Positions 1 to 7,654 of a stretch of 64,000 bases of DNA are shown piece by piece. Numbering within the stretch: the first letter of the stretch is position 1; each line of letters starts with the position of its first letter. A program made the translations under genes and the position numbers. Source of the stretch: Bryobacterales bacterium. Lineage in GTDB: Bacteria; Acidobacteriota; Terriglobia; Bryobacterales; Bryobacteraceae. The notes beneath the pieces were generated by a model, which did no database searches, had not been told where the DNA came from, and saw nothing but the letters and a program-made list of their open reading frames with translations. The stretch covers positions 62,001 through 126,000 of the forward strand of contig JADJWL010000004.1 in assembly GCA_016716385.1 (NCBI GenBank), written 5' to 3'.

Positions 1-4
1 GAGT

Positions 5-47
5 GTCACCTGATCTGAGAACTGTACCGCTCTGACAGATCCGTGAC
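5..47. other. Imperfect inverted repeat at the left edge
   Basis: GTCAC (5-9) plus ATCTG (13-17) are mirrored by CAGAT (36-40) plus GTGAC (43-47), giving a two-part stem around an 18-base loop. It lies just past the stop of the minus-strand PIG-L gene, so it may be a weak 3' hairpin of that transcript. There is no T-run on the minus-strand side, so an intrinsic terminator is not supported. The rest of 1-66 shows nothing else. Confidence 0.25.
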
Positions 48-66
48 CCATAACCGGATTGTTGAC

Positions 67-954
67 CTATCGCGCCGAGCGGTATTTGCGCGGGATGCGG
101 AACTCGACGCCGGCGTAGCGGAACTCTTCGGCCGCGCGGTGCGGCGTCTCCTTGGCGTTGACCGCGGCGAGGCCGCGGACGTTCTCCTCGACGAGCTTTG
201 CGATCGATCCGTCGTTGACCGTTGCCAGCAGCGGCAAGGTTCGCCCGGTCGAGGCCAGCCTTTCCGCCAGCCGCCGCGCCATGTTCTCGTTCGACGTGCT
301 GAACGCCTGCGCGGCGCGGATCTTCCTGTCGAGCTGCGCGGCGATGTCGACGAACTTCGGCTGCGGGACGAACGTCGCGGTGCTCTCCGGTTCGCGCCGG
401 TAGGGATCGTGAGGCTGCGCGTAGTAGTACAGTTCCGGCGTCAGGTGCGGGCGCATGCCGGCGTCCGCGTACGGCGGCTGGTAGTTCTCCAGCGCCGCCG
501 CGCGCCAGGCATCCTCGGCCGCGCGACCCGTGTAGAAGCGGTCGACGACGCGGTCGAACTCCGTGTACGGATTCGGAATGAACATCACGGTGGGCTTGTA
601 GTGGCGGATGAGGAAGATCAGCCGGTCGCGGATCTCGGTGAACGAGACGCCGCCCAGATCGTAGCCGCGGTATCCCAACGCATGGACGTCCCGGACACCG
701 AGGATCTTCGCCGCCGCCAAACTCTCTTCGGTGGCGCGGCGGATCGTCTCTTCGGGAGAGAGCTTCCAGGAATCTTTCTCGTCGTTGGTCACGCGGACCA
801 GGTGCACGGCGGCGCCAGTGGCGGCCATGCCTGCAATCGTGCCGCCCGCGGCAAGCACGTAATCCGGGGCGTCGGCGGTCACTACCAACACGACAGGCTG
901 CTGCGCCGCGGCGATGCCGAGCGCGGAAAGAAGAAACATCGAACGGGCGATCAC
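67..954 (-). CDS. Exported PIG-L family protein, zinc-site degenerate
   Basis: This 295-residue protein has the PIG-L/LmbE deacetylase fold, a family that removes N-acetyl groups from sugars with a zinc ion. A hydrophobic N-terminus ending near AAAQQ (about residue 18) looks like a signal peptide, so it acts outside the cytoplasm. The family normally starts with PHPDD followed by GGT. Here that place reads TADAPDY (26-32) before AAGGT, and the later Asp-His pair is also missing (around PNPYTEFD). The GGT, NDEKD and RKY/RHYKP-type blocks remain. It overlaps the upstream PIG-L gene by four bases, so the two are co-translated. It is probably non-catalytic, or uses another site; this is inference from missing ligands. 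Confidence 0.85.
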   Translation of the reverse strand: MIARSMFLLSALGIAAAQQPVVLVVTADAPDYVLAAGGTIAGMAATGAAVHLVRVTNDEKDSWKLSPEETIRRATEESLAAAKILGVRDVHALGYRGYDLGGVSFTEIRDRLIFLIRHYKPTVMFIPNPYTEFDRVVDRFYTGRAAEDAWRAAALENYQPPYADAGMRPHLTPELYYYAQPHDPYRREPESTATFVPQPKFVDIAAQLDRKIRAAQAFSTSNENMARRLAERLASTGRTLPLLATVNDGSIAKLVEENVRGLAAVNAKETPHRAAEEFRYAGVEFRIPRKYRSAR

Positions 955-1874
955 CGGCGCTTCACCTCACGCGCGAGATAGTCCTGTAATCCCGGCAGGT
1001 AGTCGAACTCGTCGAGAAAGTAATAGTCTTCCGCATACCGGACGCCGGCTTGTGCGCCGCGCTGCCGCGAGATCCAGTCCATGTGCCACTCTTCCATCAT
1101 CACGGCGGCGGTTTGATCGTCGATGTTCTCCCACTCGGGGACATGGAGGTTCTCGCGGGCCAATGCAGCCTTGTAGGCGCGCGCGCTGGCGGGGTTCGCG
1201 TACACGTTGCGATGCGTTTCGTAGGCGGTCTGCTTGCGGCGGACCTGCTCGGCGTTCAACTCGACCGCGATATTCGGCCGCTGTCCGAGGCCCCAGTCGA
1301 GCCGCGCCTTGCCGTAGAGATACCAAGCCTGGTGCGGCTCCATGCCGAGCAGTTTGTGCTCGGGCAGGACGTTGTCGAGACCCGCCATCCACCACGCTTC
1401 GGCCATCGCCCGGCCCACGTTCCGGTGATCGGGGTTCTTCTGGTAGTGCTCCCAGGGATTGTGCCCGATGACGACATCGGGCTTGTATTTCCGGATCAGC
1501 AGGATGATCTGGTTGCGCAGTTCATTGAGCGGGATGGGATTCATGTAGTCATTGCGCCAGTTCAGGCTGATGACCTTCTTCATCCCCAGGACCTTCGCGG
1601 CGGCCACGGCTTCGCGGTAGTTGACCATGTCGTTGCGGGGGTAGCCGTGCGGGCCATCCTTTTCGTCGTTCGAGGCGCGGACGTAGTACACGTCGTAGCC
1701 CTCGTCGACGAAGCGCGCGATCAGGCCACCCATGCCGTAGTCGGTCGTGTGGTCGTCGTGGTGGGGCTGGATCACCATCGCCACTTTGCCTTTGGGCAGG
1801 GGCTTCAGCGGAAGCTTGCCATCGGCGGAAGCCACCGGGAGAGCCAGCAGCAGGAAGAGCAGGATCGGCCGCAT
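951..1874 (-). CDS. Exported PIG-L family deacetylase
   Basis: This 307-residue member of the PIG-L/LmbE family keeps the metal-binding signature: PHHDD at residues 37-41 followed by GMGG, and NPDHRNVG near 147-154, which supplies the second histidine. PIG-L enzymes are zinc-dependent N-deacetylases of GlcNAc-type substrates. The first 17 residues (hydrophobic, ending VASA) form a likely signal peptide, so the substrate is periplasmic or extracellular and this is not a cytoplasmic BshB/MshB thiol-biosynthesis enzyme. It is the only one of three neighbouring paralogues with an intact site. Its 3' end overlaps the next minus-strand PIG-L gene by four bases. A third paralogue starts 43 bases away on the opposite strand. 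The substrate cannot be told from sequence. Confidence 0.9.
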   Translation of the reverse strand: MRPILLFLLLALPVASADGKLPLKPLPKGKVAMVIQPHHDDHTTDYGMGGLIARFVDEGYDVYYVRASNDEKDGPHGYPRNDMVNYREAVAAAKVLGMKKVISLNWRNDYMNPIPLNELRNQIILLIRKYKPDVVIGHNPWEHYQKNPDHRNVGRAMAEAWWMAGLDNVLPEHKLLGMEPHQAWYLYGKARLDWGLGQRPNIAVELNAEQVRRKQTAYETHRNVYANPASARAYKAALARENLHVPEWENIDDQTAAVMMEEWHMDWISRQRGAQAGVRYAEDYYFLDEFDYLPGLQDYLAREVKRR

Positions 1875-1917
1875 GAAACGGCAAGAGTATCATAGGCGGT
1901 GATACACTTTGAAGCCG

Positions 1918-2841
1918 ATGCCTCGAAAGGTCCTGATCGCGACGCTGGCGTGCCTGACGCTTTCGGCCGCGATGGCACAGACGGAGAAACGGGTGCTCGT
2001 CGTGACGGCGGGCGGCGGCGACTATCTGATGGCTGCCGGCGGGACGCTTGCCAACCTGATCGACGAGGGCTACGCGGTCCACGTGGTGCAATTCGCCAAT
2101 GACGAGAAGAACTCCGTAGGTCTGAATCCCGCCGAGACGCGTCTGGCCAATTTAGAAGACTGCGAGAACGCGGCCCGCATGCTGGGGATCCGTGAGGTGC
2201 TGAACCTGAACCACAAGAGTGGCGAACTCAGCCAGGTGTCGAGCAATGAGATGCGGAACCAGCTTTTCGCGCTAATTCGATTCTTTAAGCCGCAGATCGT
2301 GTTTCACCCCGACCCGTACATCCATTACGAGCCGGATTGGGACCAGTTCTGGATCGCGCGCATGGCGGAGGAGTTTTCCTACGGCGGCAGCAACTACTTC
2401 CTGGCTGAACTCGGGCGCATGGGCTTCCCGGGAGTGGGTGTGCCGGAGACATACTACTACGCCACGAACAGGCCCTACCGTCCCGGGGAGGGCGGTCACA
2501 ATGCAGCGGTGCTGCGGCCGGTCGACATCACCAGGAACTTCAACCGCAAAGTGGCGGCGATGCAAGCCCTGCGGACCTATAACCACCGCTACGCGACGCA
2601 GGTCAAAGCACGACTGGAAGCGGCGAGCATGCCGAACCCCGAGCTCCGCGAGATCAACGAGGCGTCCACGCGAGCGCTGGTCCGTGCCTACGTGGAAGAA
2701 CTGGCGGAGACGATCGGACAGAAGCACGGCCTCCGCTACGGGGAGGAATTCAATTACCACGGCCGCGGGGCGCCGGTGCCCGCGCATGTCCGGGAAAAGG
2801 CACGACCGGTCCCTCAGTCCAAGCCAAAAGCAGTACCATAA
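1918..2841 (+). CDS. Exported PIG-L family protein, zinc-site degenerate
   Basis: This is a third PIG-L/LmbE paralogue, 307 residues from the ATG at 1918; a TTG at 1909 is in frame but adds nothing useful. A signal peptide precedes AMAQ (about residue 21). At the position of the zinc motif it reads TAGGGDY (30-36) before AAGGT, so the PHPDD histidine and the first aspartate are gone. The downstream block reads HPDPYIHYEPDW instead of the usual PDH. The FANDEKN and GIRE blocks keep the family fold. It diverges from the pair at 67-1874 across a 43-base gap that must hold both promoters. It resembles the 67-954 protein more than the intact one. It may be a binding or structural relative, by inference. 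Confidence 0.85.
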   Translation: MPRKVLIATLACLTLSAAMAQTEKRVLVVTAGGGDYLMAAGGTLANLIDEGYAVHVVQFANDEKNSVGLNPAETRLANLEDCENAARMLGIREVLNLNHKSGELSQVSSNEMRNQLFALIRFFKPQIVFHPDPYIHYEPDWDQFWIARMAEEFSYGGSNYFLAELGRMGFPGVGVPETYYYATNRPYRPGEGGHNAAVLRPVDITRNFNRKVAAMQALRTYNHRYATQVKARLEAASMPNPELREINEASTRALVRAYVEELAETIGQKHGLRYGEEFNYHGRGAPVPAHVREKARPVPQSKPKAVP

Positions 2842-2857
2842 TACTAGGAGGCCGGAC

Positions 2858-3511
2858 GTGTCTTTGCTGAGCGAGCGAGCAGCCTCTGGAGGCAGAAGGC
2901 TACCCCCCGTGCCGAAGATCCACTTCGAGGACCTGGAAAGGGACCCTGCGATCATCTACGTCCTCGATTGGGATTTGCGCATCGTCCACTGCAACCTGGC
3001 GTGGGACCAGTTCGCCGAAGCAAACGGCGGCGCGCGGTGGCGACGCACCCACGTGATTGGCACGCCAGCGATGAGCGTCGTTCCGCCTGACCTGTTTCCC
3101 TTCTACAGCGGCGCCTTTGCGCAGGTGCGGCGGACCGGAGAATCGTGGACACACCGGTATGAGTGCTCCTCTCCCGGCCGTCTGCGAGTGTTCCACATGA
3201 ACGTCCTGCCATGCCTGGAGTCGAACCAGATTCTGGTGGTCCATTCACTGGCGGTGGAGCGGCCGCACGGACCGGAGCGGCCACCGGTGCCGGGCGATCC
3301 TGGTGTGCACTGCGGGGCCGATGGGCTGCTGCGCATGTGCAGCCACTGCCGCCGCACGAAGCGGGCATCCGAACCGGTTTGGGATTGGGTGCCTTCGTTC
3401 GTCGAACGGGCGCCCGCACCTGTATCCCATGGTTTGTGCCCGGTTTGCATAATGTACTATTACCCCGACGTCCGGGCGCACCGGCAGGGCAAGCCGCTCC
3501 TGCTACACTAA
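2858..3511 (+). CDS. PAS-domain protein with C-terminal Cys/His motif
   Basis: The start is GTG 2858, placed by an AGGAGG at 2846-2851; it gives 217 residues. Residues 24-135 read as a PAS fold (IIYVLDWDLRIVHCN, then a sensor-type helix and strands). The tail has CSHC (161-164) and HGLCPVC (191-197) flanking WDWVPSF. That pairing of a CxxC with an HGxCPxC is known at the C-terminus of bacterial PAS/GAF/receiver signalling proteins (the CSYCKK...HGICPEC type) and probably binds a metal. No kinase, cyclase or DNA-binding domain is present, and no signal peptide, so it is a stand-alone cytoplasmic sensor or scaffold. It follows the PIG-L gene by 16 bases and may share its transcript. Ligand and partner are unknown. 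Confidence 0.75.
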   Translation: MSLLSERAASGGRRLPPVPKIHFEDLERDPAIIYVLDWDLRIVHCNLAWDQFAEANGGARWRRTHVIGTPAMSVVPPDLFPFYSGAFAQVRRTGESWTHRYECSSPGRLRVFHMNVLPCLESNQILVVHSLAVERPHGPERPPVPGDPGVHCGADGLLRMCSHCRRTKRASEPVWDWVPSFVERAPAPVSHGLCPVCIMYYYPDVRAHRQGKPLLLH

Positions 3512-3631
3512 GAAGAGGTTGCTTCAGGAAGGGCTCGTCCGTCCAAGGATGGGCGCCGCCGCCCGGATTTCTCGGCAGATCCCTGTGTATGACCCGCCAG
3601 AACGCGGGGCACTGACGCACTACCTCATTGA

Positions 3632-4891
3632 ATGGGATACTTCCGGTTTTTCTCCGCGCATCGCGCGCTGCTCACTTTTGGCCTGCTCACGGCGCTCTCC
3701 ACGAGCTTCGGCCAGACGTTCTTTATCTCGCTCTTTCTTCCTCACTTTTCCGAATCTTTCGGACTTGACAAGGCTGGCTTCGGTGCGATTTTCGGACTGG
3801 CGACCCTCGGCAGCGCCTTGTGTCTGCCACGGTTTGGCGCGCTGATCGACCGCCTGGACCTGCGCCGCTACACCATCGGGACCTTCGCCGGACTCGCAAT
3901 TGCCTGCGCCCTTGCGGGTCTCGCGCCGCATGCAGCGGTGCTTTGTCTGGCGCTGTTCGGCCTGCGCCTGTTCGGACAGGGTCTGCTGGGACATGTCTCC
4001 CAGACCGTGATGGCGCGGGAGTTCGGCGGGAATCGGGGGAAGGCTTTGGGCGTCGCCGGACTCGGGTATCCGATGGGAGAGGCGCTCCTGCCGTTGATTT
4101 TCGCGCTCGTCCTCACCTGGATGCCTTGGCGCATGGCCTGGGTGGCGGTTGCCGCCGTGATCGCGGGCGTCCTTCTGCCGGCCGTCCTGCGCCTGCTTGA
4201 GAACGCACCGAAACCCGATCCGGAGCCGGAACTGATTGCTCCCGTTGCGGACGAGCCCGTCTTATCCGGCGAAAGCCTCTGGCGCGACCGCCGCTTCTAC
4301 CTCGTGATGCCGGTCTTCCTGGCGATGCCGTTCGTCCTCACTGGTTTGTTCCTGTTTCAGATGCCGCTGGCCGAAAGCAAAGGCTGGCGGCCGGAATGGA
4401 TGGCGGCTGCCTTCACGGCCTTCGCTGTGACGCGCGCATTCTGCTCCCTGGGCGCCGGACCGCTGGTCGACCGGCTGACCGCGTTGCGGTTGCTGCCATT
4501 GTTTCTGATCCCGCTGATGGTGGGTATTGGAGTGATGGCTGCCAGCCGTTCGCCGTGGGCGGCATTCGTGTACATGGCGCTCACCGGAGTCTCGGCAGGC
4601 ATCGCCAGCACGGTCATCTCCGCGGTCTGGGCTGAGATGTACGGGCCGTCGAACGTTGGGACCGTACGCAGTGTCGCGGTGGCCCTGGCCGTCATGAGCA
4701 CCGCCTTGAGCCCGGCTCTGATGGGCTGGCTGTTTCAGGCGGGCTTCAACTTCCATGACATGCTCACCGCGTCGATCTGGATCATCGCCGTGTCGTCCTT
4801 AATCGCGCTGCCTGTCACTCCCTGGTACGACGAAATCCGCGGCTTCCTGGCATCGCTCTCCTGGCCCGGCAGGACGGGCGAAGCCGGGTAG
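3632..4891 (+). CDS. Major facilitator superfamily transporter
   Basis: This 419-residue integral membrane protein has about twelve hydrophobic segments in two halves joined by a hydrophilic linker rich in Pro and Glu (around residues 190-215). The loop between helices 2 and 3 carries an MFS-like pattern (G-x-L-x-D-R-x-D-x-R near LIDRLDLRRY), repeated in the second half as LVDRLTALR. MFS proteins move small solutes by uniport or ion-coupled transport across the inner membrane. The ATG at 3632 is the first good start. The 120 bases before it hold no clear ribosome site. It is followed after 10 bases by a dipeptidase, so a peptide or amino-acid link is possible but not shown. Confidence 0.85.
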   Translation: MGYFRFFSAHRALLTFGLLTALSTSFGQTFFISLFLPHFSESFGLDKAGFGAIFGLATLGSALCLPRFGALIDRLDLRRYTIGTFAGLAIACALAGLAPHAAVLCLALFGLRLFGQGLLGHVSQTVMAREFGGNRGKALGVAGLGYPMGEALLPLIFALVLTWMPWRMAWVAVAAVIAGVLLPAVLRLLENAPKPDPEPELIAPVADEPVLSGESLWRDRRFYLVMPVFLAMPFVLTGLFLFQMPLAESKGWRPEWMAAAFTAFAVTRAFCSLGAGPLVDRLTALRLLPLFLIPLMVGIGVMAASRSPWAAFVYMALTGVSAGIASTVISAVWAEMYGPSNVGTVRSVAVALAVMSTALSPALMGWLFQAGFNFHDMLTASIWIIAVSSLIALPVTPWYDEIRGFLASLSWPGRTGEAG

Positions 4892-4901
4892 TCTGGAAGA
4901 G

Positions 4902-6026
4902 ATGCTTCGCACGCTGTTTGTTCTCCTCGCCGCCTCGCTGGCGCTGCTGGCGCAACCGCGGCGCGTGTCCGACGAAGAGGTGGCCGCGGTTCATCGCTCG
5001 GCCCTGTTGATCGACACGCACAACGACGTCACCAGCGAGACCGTGAAGGGCCTCGACATCGGTCCCCGCAGAAGGGCGGGACAGACCGATCTGCCGCGCC
5101 TCCGGGAGGGCGGCGTGGGAGCCGTCTTTTTCGCAGCCTACGTCTCGGGAAGCTATGTCCAGGGCAACCGTTCGCCGCGGAGGGCGCTGGAGATGATCGA
5201 CACGATCCGGCACGGCATCGCCGGCCGCTACCCGAAGGACTTCGCCCTGGCGACCACGGCGGATGAGATCCTGGCCGCGCGCCGCCAGGGAAAGATCGCG
5301 GCGCTCATCGGCATCGAGGGCGGGCACGCGATCGAGGACAACCTGGGGCTTCTGCGTAATTACTATGCGCTGGGCGTCCGCTACATGACGCTCACGCACG
5401 CCAACTCGAACCTCTGGGCGGATTCTTCGGGCGACTCCCGCAAGCCGCACAACGGCCTGTCAGCGTTCGGACGCGACGCGGTGCGCGAGATGAACCGCCT
5501 CGGCATGATGGTGGATGTCTCGCACGTCTCGGACAAGACCTTCCGGGATGCTCTTGAGGTGAGCCGCGCGCCGCTGCTGGCTTCGCATTCCTCCTGCCGC
5601 GCGCTGTCGAATATTCCACGGAACATGACCGACGAGATGATCGTGGCGATGGCGAAGAAGGGGGGCGTCATCCAGATCAACTTCGGTTGCGAATTCCTTT
5701 CGCAGAAGTCGGCCGACACCTCGTCCTGGACGAACCCGGCGCTGCGCAACGTGACGCCGAAGCCGCAAACGGTCCGCGCGACGCTCGCCGACGCGGTGGC
5801 GCACATCCGTCATGTCGTGAAGATCGCCGGGATCGGCGCCGTGGGCATCGGCAGCGACTATGACGGCGTGGGGTGTGTCCCCTTGGGGTTGGAAGATAAC
5901 TCGAAATACCCGAACCTGACTCGTGCCCTGCTCGAAGACGGATTCACGGCTGAGGAGATCCGCAAGATCTACGGCGAGAATCTGATCCGCGTCATGCGCG
6001 CGGCTGAAGCCGCGGCTCAGCCGTAG
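4902..6026 (+). CDS. Exported membrane-dipeptidase (M19) family enzyme
   Basis: This 374-residue protein belongs to the renal-dipeptidase M19 family, binuclear zinc enzymes that cleave dipeptides, often with D-residues, and some related amides. The HxD metal motif is seen as DTHNDV near residues 39-44; IGIEGGHAI holds the bridging glutamate; VDVSHVS and LASHSS supply the later histidines; GIGSDYDG gives the terminal aspartate. A signal peptide (LLAASLALLAQP) places it in the periplasm or outside. GGAAGAG upstream of ATG 4902 is a fair ribosome site. It lies 10 bases after the MFS gene, same strand, and its last ten bases overlap the convergent ABC-F gene. A peptide-salvage role with the transporter is inference. 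Confidence 0.9.
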   Translation: MLRTLFVLLAASLALLAQPRRVSDEEVAAVHRSALLIDTHNDVTSETVKGLDIGPRRRAGQTDLPRLREGGVGAVFFAAYVSGSYVQGNRSPRRALEMIDTIRHGIAGRYPKDFALATTADEILAARRQGKIAALIGIEGGHAIEDNLGLLRNYYALGVRYMTLTHANSNLWADSSGDSRKPHNGLSAFGRDAVREMNRLGMMVDVSHVSDKTFRDALEVSRAPLLASHSSCRALSNIPRNMTDEMIVAMAKKGGVIQINFGCEFLSQKSADTSSWTNPALRNVTPKPQTVRATLADAVAHIRHVVKIAGIGAVGIGSDYDGVGCVPLGLEDNSKYPNLTRALLEDGFTAEEIRKIYGENLIRVMRAAEAAAQP

Positions 6027-7654
6027 ATCCCCGGCGCTTCGTGCCCGAGCGCGGTGACGTACTCGTCATATGGCCCCAGATACACGCGCGGATCCCGGTC
6101 CGTGCCGCTTTCGCCCCCCAGTTCGAGCACTCTTGAACTCAGCCCGCGCAGAAACGCCCGGTCGTGGGAGACGAACACCATTGTCCCTTCGAACTCCTTG
6201 AACGCTTCGATGAGCATCTCTTTCGTCGCCATGTCGAGGTGGTTCGTCGGCTCGTCGAGCACCAGGAAGTTGGGAGGGTTGTAGAGCATCCGCGCGATCG
6301 CGAGCCGGGAACGCTCGCCGCCCGACAGCGCCCGGATCCGTTTGTCCACATCGTCTCCGGCGAACTGGAACGCACCGGCGAGAGTCCGCAGCGCACCCAG
6401 GCCGTCCAGGGGAAAGTCCTTCTGCAGCTGCTCGATAATCGTCAGGTCCGGGTCGAGGACGTCGAGCGACTGCTGCGCGAAGTAGCCCAGGATCAAACTT
6501 GCTCCGAGCCGCACGGCGCCGGAATCCGGTGTGGCGGCGCCGGCGACCATCCGCAGCAGGGTGGTCTTTCCCGCGCCATTGCGGCCCATCACGGCCCAGC
6601 GTTCGCCGCGCCGCACCGTCAGGTCCAGGCCGTCGAAGATCGTCCGCGGCCCGTAGCTCTTGCACAGGCCTTCGATCTCGACGACCTTGTCTCCGGATCG
6701 CGGTGGAACGCGGAACTCGAACTTCACACGTTGCCGTTTGCGCGGCAGTTCGATTTTGTCGATCTTGTCCAGGGCTTTGATCCGGCTCTGTACCTGTGCC
6801 GCCTTCGCGGCGTGGGTCTTGAACCGTTCGATGAAGCGCTGCTCCTTGGCCAGCATGGCCTGCTGCCGCGCGAACGCCGCCTGCTGGTTCGCCTCGCGGA
6901 TGGTCCGCTCGCGCTCGTAGAAGTCGTAGTTGCCGGAGTACACCGTGATTTCTCCGGCGTCGATCTCGGCGATCTTCGACACCACACGATTCATGAACTC
7001 CCGGTCGTGCGACGTCATCAGCAGCGCCCCGGGATACTGTCTGAGGAACCGCTCCAGCCAGATGATGGACTCGATGTCGAGGTGGTTTGTCGGCTCGTCC
7101 ATCAGCAGAACGTCGGGCTGTCCGAGCAGAACCCGTGCCATGGCGACGCGCATCTTCCAGCCGCCCGAAAGCGCGCCCACGTCGCCATCGATCTGGTCGT
7201 CACGGAAGCCGAGCCCGTGCAGAACCTCGCGCGCCTGCGCTTCGAGCCCGTAGCCGCCGAGGTGTTCGTACTCCTCCTGCACTTCGCCGAAGCGCTCCAG
7301 GATACGGTCCATCTCGTCGAGGCGGGCCGGATCTTCCATCGCCTGTTGCAGCGCTTCCAATTCGTGGTGCAGGTCGCCGGCCCGTCCGCTGCCTGCCACC
7401 GCTTCGTCCAACACGGACCGCCCCTGCATCTCCTCGACATCCTGGCGGAAGTAGCCGATGGTCAGCCGCTTCGGCACGGAGACCTCGCCCGCGTCGGGAG
7501 CCTCCTCGCCGACGATCATGCGGAAGATCGTGGTCTTGCCGGCTCCGTTCGGTCCCACCAAGCCGACCTTCTCGCCCGGGTTCAATTGGAACGATGTGTC
7601 GAGGAAGAGGATCTGTTTGCCGTACTGTTTCTGGATTCCGGAGAGAGCGATCAC
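6017..7654 (-). CDS. ABC-F family ATPase
   Basis: This 545-residue protein has two complete ABC ATPase domains and no membrane segment, the ABC-F layout. Domain one has GPNGAGKTT (Walker A), LSGGWKMRVAMARVL (signature) and VLLMDEPTNHLD. Domain two has GRNGAGKTT, LSGGERSRLAIARML and LVLDEPTNHLD. A charged helical linker around residues 245-310 lies between them. ABC-F proteins bind the ribosome E site and relieve stalling or, in some subfamilies, give antibiotic resistance; length and linker look housekeeping (Uup/YbiT-like) rather than a resistance factor. The start is GTG 7654, whose GTGA overlaps the stop of the sialidase-like gene, so the two are translationally coupled. Its stop overlaps the dipeptidase gene tail-to-tail. 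Confidence 0.93.
   Translation of the reverse strand: MIALSGIQKQYGKQILFLDTSFQLNPGEKVGLVGPNGAGKTTIFRMIVGEEAPDAGEVSVPKRLTIGYFRQDVEEMQGRSVLDEAVAGSGRAGDLHHELEALQQAMEDPARLDEMDRILERFGEVQEEYEHLGGYGLEAQAREVLHGLGFRDDQIDGDVGALSGGWKMRVAMARVLLGQPDVLLMDEPTNHLDIESIIWLERFLRQYPGALLMTSHDREFMNRVVSKIAEIDAGEITVYSGNYDFYERERTIREANQQAAFARQQAMLAKEQRFIERFKTHAAKAAQVQSRIKALDKIDKIELPRKRQRVKFEFRVPPRSGDKVVEIEGLCKSYGPRTIFDGLDLTVRRGERWAVMGRNGAGKTTLLRMVAGAATPDSGAVRLGASLILGYFAQQSLDVLDPDLTIIEQLQKDFPLDGLGALRTLAGAFQFAGDDVDKRIRALSGGERSRLAIARMLYNPPNFLVLDEPTNHLDMATKEMLIEAFKEFEGTMVFVSHDRAFLRGLSSRVLELGGESGTDRDPRVYLGPYDEYVTALGHEAPGIYG

Noticed and set aside
951..1874. BshB/MshB-type thiol-biosynthesis deacetylase
   Set aside because: The signal peptide and divergent C-terminus place it outside the cytoplasm, where these enzymes do not act.
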